NCBI RefSeq assembly: GCF_000255295.1
Contig: NC_017030.1
Coordinates: forward strand, 62,001 to 126,000
Length of the DNA stretch: 64,000 bases
Reading direction: 5' to 3'
From: Corallococcus coralloides DSM 2259
GTDB taxonomy: Bacteria > Myxococcota > Myxococcia > Myxococcales > Myxococcaceae
Positions 60,584-64,000 of this stretch are shown here, piece after piece (position 1 is the stretch's first letter; every line of letters starts with the position of its first letter). Under the pieces are notes generated by a model, which was given only the letters and a program-made list of their open reading frames with translations, was not told where the DNA came from and did no database searches. The translations under genes and the position numbers were made by a program.

Positions 60584-60624
60584 GGGCTGACGCATGTGAA
60601 CGCTCCCCTCATCCCGGAGCGTTC

Positions 60625-62928
60625 GTGTCCCATCCCCTCCCATGGTTCCGCTGGAGTCCCCTGGCGCTGACGCTGGCGGCCTCCCTCTCCTGTGCCCCCA
60701 CCGAGGACCTGGAGCCCCCGCCACAACCCACCACCCAGAAGCAGGGCGTGGACGTGCCGGGCTTCGCCGAGCTGCACCACCACATGTTCGCCGAGGAGGC
60801 CTTCGGAGGCGGCTGGTTCCACGGCGGCGTCAACGGCACGCTCGACACCTGTGACGGAGGCTGGCCCGAGAGCGACCACGCCCGCGTCCGCATGGACCTG
60901 AGCGGCCTGCTCAACCTGTGTCCGAACTCCGGAGGCGTGGACCTGAGTGGAGTCCCCATCCTGTCCCAGCTCTTCGGAGTCGCGGGAGCGGTGGGCTCGG
61001 AGTTCCTCGGGAAGATTGAAGGAACAGAAGGGGACACCGGCCTGCACATGGGCCGCCGCCAGCCCGGCACGGAGTGGCCCCGCTGGGACACCATCGCCCA
61101 CCAGCAATCCTGGGGAGGGTGGCTCAAGCAGGCGCACCAGGGAGGCATGTCGCTGGTGGTGGTGTCCGCCGTGAGCAACGGCTTCCTCTGCGAAGCGCTG
61201 CCCCCGCAGAACCGCAAGCGCGCCTGCGACGAGATGATGGACGTGGAGGTCCAGCTCCAGATGGCCCACGCCTTCGACGCGGCCAATGACTGGGTGGAGA
61301 TTGCCCTGTCGCCCGCGGACGCAAGGCGGATCATCTCGCAGGGCAGGCTCGCCATGGTCCTCTCCATCGAGACCAGCAAGCTCTTCGGCGCGAAGGACTG
61401 GCGCGCGGAGCTGAACCGCTTCCACACGCTGGGCGTGCGCACGCTCCAGCCCGTGCACCAACTGGACAACCGCTTCGGCGGAGCGGCCCCGCACAACGCC
61501 ATCTTCCAGGCCGCGCAGTTCCTGGAGAACTGCCACATCGACACGGACTGCGGAATCACCGCCGCCGGCTTCACGCTGGGCTTCGACGTGGACGCGCAGT
61601 GCCGCAACGTGAAGGGCCTCACCGCGGACGGCCAGCAGCTGCTCCAGGCGATGATGGACAAGGGCATGCTCATCGACCTGGCGCACCTGTCGGAGAAGGG
61701 CGTGCGTGACGCGTACGCTGTCTCCCAGGCGAACCGCTACTACCCGCTCTTCATCAGCCACGGCCACTTCCGCGAGGTGATGAACGGCAAGCTCGCCCAG
61801 CACGAGAAGACCACGCCCGCCTGGGTGGTGCAGATGCTCCGCCGCACGGGAGGCATGTTCGGCCTGCGCACCGCGCACGACGAGACGCGCACGTACACGC
61901 CCGCGAACATCGCCAACGACTGCCAGGGCTCCAGCCGCTCCTTCGCGCAGGCCTACGAGTACGGCCGACAGGGGCTCAAGGTCCCCATGGCCTTCGGCGC
62001 GGACTTCAACGGCTTCATCCAGCAGACGCGGCCCCGCTTCGGCCCCAACGGAGCATGCTCCGCGGGCTTCCAGGCAGAGGCCGACGCGCAGGCCCACCAG
62101 CAGGAACTGGAGGCGCCGGGCCGGCTGGGCACGCCGTTCGACGAACGGGGCCTGGCCCACGTGGGCCTCCTGCCGGACCTGCTCCAGGACATGCGCAACC
62201 TGGGCGCGGACACCACGCCGCTGGACCGCTCGGCGGAGCTGTTCATCCGCATGTGGGAGCGCACCGCGAGCACCGCGCGCAACGGCAGCATGGCGGACCC
62301 CGCGCTGGACATCGACACGGGAGGCATCGCGCCGTGGGTGTTGCCGGACGAGCGTGAGAAGGCGTACCCCACCGTCTGCGGCAAGGCCTACGCACCGGAC
62401 TCCAAGACGCTGGGCCAGGGCTGCCGCTTCGACGACGAGTGCCAGAGCGAGCAGTGCACCTCCGTGCTCTGCGCCACCTTCGACGGCCGCTGCGTCTGCA
62501 ATGACGACGGCGACTGCGGCACGTCCCGCTACTGCCAGAACGACATCCCGGCCAACCCCGGTGACAACGACTGCGTGGACCGCAAGACGGACGGCACGTC
62601 GTGCAGCCGCGACGGCCAGTGTCTCTCCGGAGCCTGCGGAGGCTGCTTCAACGCGGTGGGCTGGTGCTACACGCCGCGCTCCAAGGCCTACGGGCAGACC
62701 TGCAAGTCCGACCGCGAATGCACCACCGACCGCTGCAGCGCGGACTGCTACCTGAACCCCACGGGAAGCTGCCTCTGCGACAGCGACTCGCACTGTGGAG
62801 CGAACCAGTTCTGCGGCTGGGGGCTCAACTCCGGTAAGTGCGTGAACAAGCGAGGCCGGGGCGCGGCCTGCTCCAGCGATCGCGAGTGCGCCTCCGGCAC
62901 CTGCCGCTGGTCGTTCACCTGCAAGTAG
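60625..62928 (+). CDS. Lipoprotein M19-like dipeptidase with Cys-rich C-terminus
   Basis: 767 residues from a GTG with GGAG upstream. A signal with lipobox LAASLSC is followed by a Pro-rich spacer. The amidohydrolase/peptidase M19-like barrel (about 45-570) has early metal-type motifs AELHHHMF, a middle VLSIETSKLF, LIDLAHLSEKGV, FISHGH and FGADFNGF, similar to renal dipeptidase but with inserts. Residues about 585-767 hold over 20 Cys in repeated CRFDDECQSEQC and CSRDGQCLSGAC-type modules, like Dickkopf/EGF-like Cys motifs common in myxobacterial surface proteins. A surface metal-dependent dipeptidase or hydrolase is likely. It converges on the ClC gene (7 bp). Confidence 0.85.
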   Translation: MSHPLPWFRWSPLALTLAASLSCAPTEDLEPPPQPTTQKQGVDVPGFAELHHHMFAEEAFGGGWFHGGVNGTLDTCDGGWPESDHARVRMDLSGLLNLCPNSGGVDLSGVPILSQLFGVAGAVGSEFLGKIEGTEGDTGLHMGRRQPGTEWPRWDTIAHQQSWGGWLKQAHQGGMSLVVVSAVSNGFLCEALPPQNRKRACDEMMDVEVQLQMAHAFDAANDWVEIALSPADARRIISQGRLAMVLSIETSKLFGAKDWRAELNRFHTLGVRTLQPVHQLDNRFGGAAPHNAIFQAAQFLENCHIDTDCGITAAGFTLGFDVDAQCRNVKGLTADGQQLLQAMMDKGMLIDLAHLSEKGVRDAYAVSQANRYYPLFISHGHFREVMNGKLAQHEKTTPAWVVQMLRRTGGMFGLRTAHDETRTYTPANIANDCQGSSRSFAQAYEYGRQGLKVPMAFGADFNGFIQQTRPRFGPNGACSAGFQAEADAQAHQQELEAPGRLGTPFDERGLAHVGLLPDLLQDMRNLGADTTPLDRSAELFIRMWERTASTARNGSMADPALDIDTGGIAPWVLPDEREKAYPTVCGKAYAPDSKTLGQGCRFDDECQSEQCTSVLCATFDGRCVCNDDGDCGTSRYCQNDIPANPGDNDCVDRKTDGTSCSRDGQCLSGACGGCFNAVGWCYTPRSKAYGQTCKSDRECTTDRCSADCYLNPTGSCLCDSDSHCGANQFCGWGLNSGKCVNKRGRGAACSSDRECASGTCRWSFTCK

Positions 62929-62935
62929 CGCCCGC

Positions 62936-64000
62936 TCAGCGAGGCGCCTCGGATTCCTTCCGGGGCGCCGCGTGCAGGTCGCGCAACGCGACGACACGGT
63001 CCAGCAGAGGTCCGCCCAGCTTCTTCCGGGCGATGCGCTGCGACGGATAGATGCCCCGGTGGCCGGTGAGCAGGTACGCCACCGTGGCGACGATGGCCAC
63101 GTGGGGCAGCACGGAGGCGCCCACCAGCTCCACCGCCATCAGGGACAGCGCGAGCGGCGTATTGGCCGCCGCCGCGAACAGCGCCGCCATCCCCACCGCC
63201 GCGCCCAGGTCCACGGGCAGTCCCAACAGCCGAGCGAGGACATTGCCCAGCGCCGCGCCAATGAAGAACAGCGGAGTCACCTCACCACCCAGGAACCCCG
63301 CGCCCAGCGTCACCACCGTGAACACGAGCTTCCAGGCGAACGCACCCCAGGGCAGCGACACATCCTCGAACGCGCGAAGGATGCCGGGCACACCCAGGCC
63401 CAGGTAGTCGCTGGTTCCCGCGAGCTTCCAAAGCCCCACCACCCCCAGGCCGCCCAGGGCCATGTGCACGGGAAGCCAGGGCACACGGCGCTCCAGGACC
63501 CGCTTCAATCCATGGGTGCCCTCGATGAAGGCCACCGCCACGCCCGCGATACCCACCGCGAACACCAGCCACTTGCCCAGCACGGGCAACGTCAGAGCCA
63601 GCGCCTGGGGCACCGGATACACGGTGTGATGGATGCCCAGCCCGCGAGTCACCATGTCGCCCACGACAGCGGCCGTGAGCGCGGGCAGGAGCGCCTCGTA
63701 GCCCAGCCGGCCCACGCACACGACCTCCAGCCCGAACACCGTGCCCGCCAGCGGCGTGCCGAACACCGAACCGAAGCCGCCCGCGATGCCCGCCGCCAGC
63801 AGCTCGCGCCGCGTCTCCGGAGTCACGCGGAAGCGCCAGGCAATCTGGTCCGCCAGGCTCGCGCCCATCTGCACCGCGGTGCCCTCGCGTCCCGCGCTCC
63901 CACCGAACAGGTGCGTGAGCACCGTGCCCAGCAGCACCATGGGCGCCATGCGAAGGGGAATCACCGCGTCGCCCGCGTGCACCGTGTCCAGCACCAGGTT
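62936..64000 (-). CDS. ClC-family chloride channel or transporter, 5' end beyond window
   Basis: A partial coding region of at least 353 residues; the start lies past the right edge. The ClC fold is shown by the motif GREGTAVQMG (the GKxGP-type segment), many hydrophobic helices, GEVTPLFFIGAALG (corresponding to the selectivity-filter loop GxFxPxLxxGA) and ANTPLALSLMAVELVG. ClC proteins carry chloride or fluoride passively or in exchange for protons. A short cytoplasmic tail is predicted, without a CBS pair visible. It converges on the M19-like gene. Confidence 0.92.
   Translation of the reverse strand, partial: NLVLDTVHAGDAVIPLRMAPMVLLGTVLTHLFGGSAGREGTAVQMGASLADQIAWRFRVTPETRRELLAAGIAGGFGSVFGTPLAGTVFGLEVVCVGRLGYEALLPALTAAVVGDMVTRGLGIHHTVYPVPQALALTLPVLGKWLVFAVGIAGVAVAFIEGTHGLKRVLERRVPWLPVHMALGGLGVVGLWKLAGTSDYLGLGVPGILRAFEDVSLPWGAFAWKLVFTVVTLGAGFLGGEVTPLFFIGAALGNVLARLLGLPVDLGAAVGMAALFAAAANTPLALSLMAVELVGASVLPHVAIVATVAYLLTGHRGIYPSQRIARKKLGGPLLDRVVALRDLHAAPRKESEAPR

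Noticed and set aside
1-64000. tRNA, rRNA, insertion sequences, phage genes or attachment sites
   Set aside because: No cloverleaf with conserved TTCGA-type loop, ribosomal segment, transposase or integrase motif was recognised by eye. A covariance search would be needed to exclude small RNAs.

Overview
This is a roughly 70% GC window with densely packed genes on both strands, Shine-Dalgarno-led starts and many ATGA or TGATG overlaps. Several traits point to a fruiting myxobacterium of the Myxococcaceae, most likely Corallococcus, Myxococcus or a close relative. These are a MYXO-CTERM-type C-terminal tail, a TIGR02266-type PilZ protein, golvesin-like and FG-GAP secreted proteins, many lipoproteins, abundant sensor kinases, and lipoprotein toxins of the kind myxobacteria exchange through outer membrane fusion. 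No rRNA, tRNA, insertion sequence, phage or CRISPR array was recognised.

Layout. 0-11 kb holds a lipoprotein built from eight 48-residue Cys-rich repeats, a PAS-GAF histidine kinase, a metallo-beta-lactamase-fold hydrolase, a cupin, a broken secreted-protein gene, an AlbA_2/ATPase regulator with a repetitive Gly-rich linker, and a lipoprotein metallophosphatase. 11-18 kb holds two toxin-immunity pairs. Their toxins share one lipoprotein N-terminus but carry unrelated nuclease tips (Tox-REase-5-like with Imm52-like; WHH/HNH-like with DUF2019-like). An RtcB RNA ligase and a PilZ protein lie between them. 18-29 kb carries a TPR protein, a pilus-secretin N-domain protein, two coupled PaaI thioesterases, a propeller-amidohydrolase fusion, a third but frameshifted small lipoprotein toxin gene with its overlapping partner, and a very large hybrid histidine kinase. 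29-45 kb has an M28 peptidase, an MFS exporter, a tandem duplication of FG-GAP/lysyl-oxidase lipoproteins, two MacB-type permeases without an ATPase, a tiny secreted Cys peptide, a phospholipase D family lipoprotein and a GH123/DUF4091-like MYXO-CTERM protein. These are followed by an 0.7 kb non-coding array of about nine copies of a 19-21 bp palindrome.

45-64 kb contains a GNAT acetyltransferase, a Pnkp-like kinase-phosphatase, a PilZ/GNAT-like protein coupled to a haem-oxygenase-like diiron protein, and a four-gene cluster that matches the URC route of uracil catabolism. That cluster comprises malonate-semialdehyde dehydrogenase, a GTP cyclohydrolase II-like URC1, DUF1688/URC4 and uracil phosphoribosyltransferase. 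The window then continues with a trypsin-fold lipoprotein whose catalytic serine is replaced by aspartate, a golvesin-domain protein, a methyltransferase coupled to a CapA-family protein, an M19-like dipeptidase with a Cys-rich tail, and a ClC channel cut by the right edge.

The items most worth following up are the palindrome array, the toxin-immunity cassettes with a shared delivery-type N-terminus, the uracil catabolism cluster, the paired lysyl-oxidase-like lipoproteins and the serine-less trypsin homologue. All family assignments were made by eye from motifs and architecture; no database search was run.
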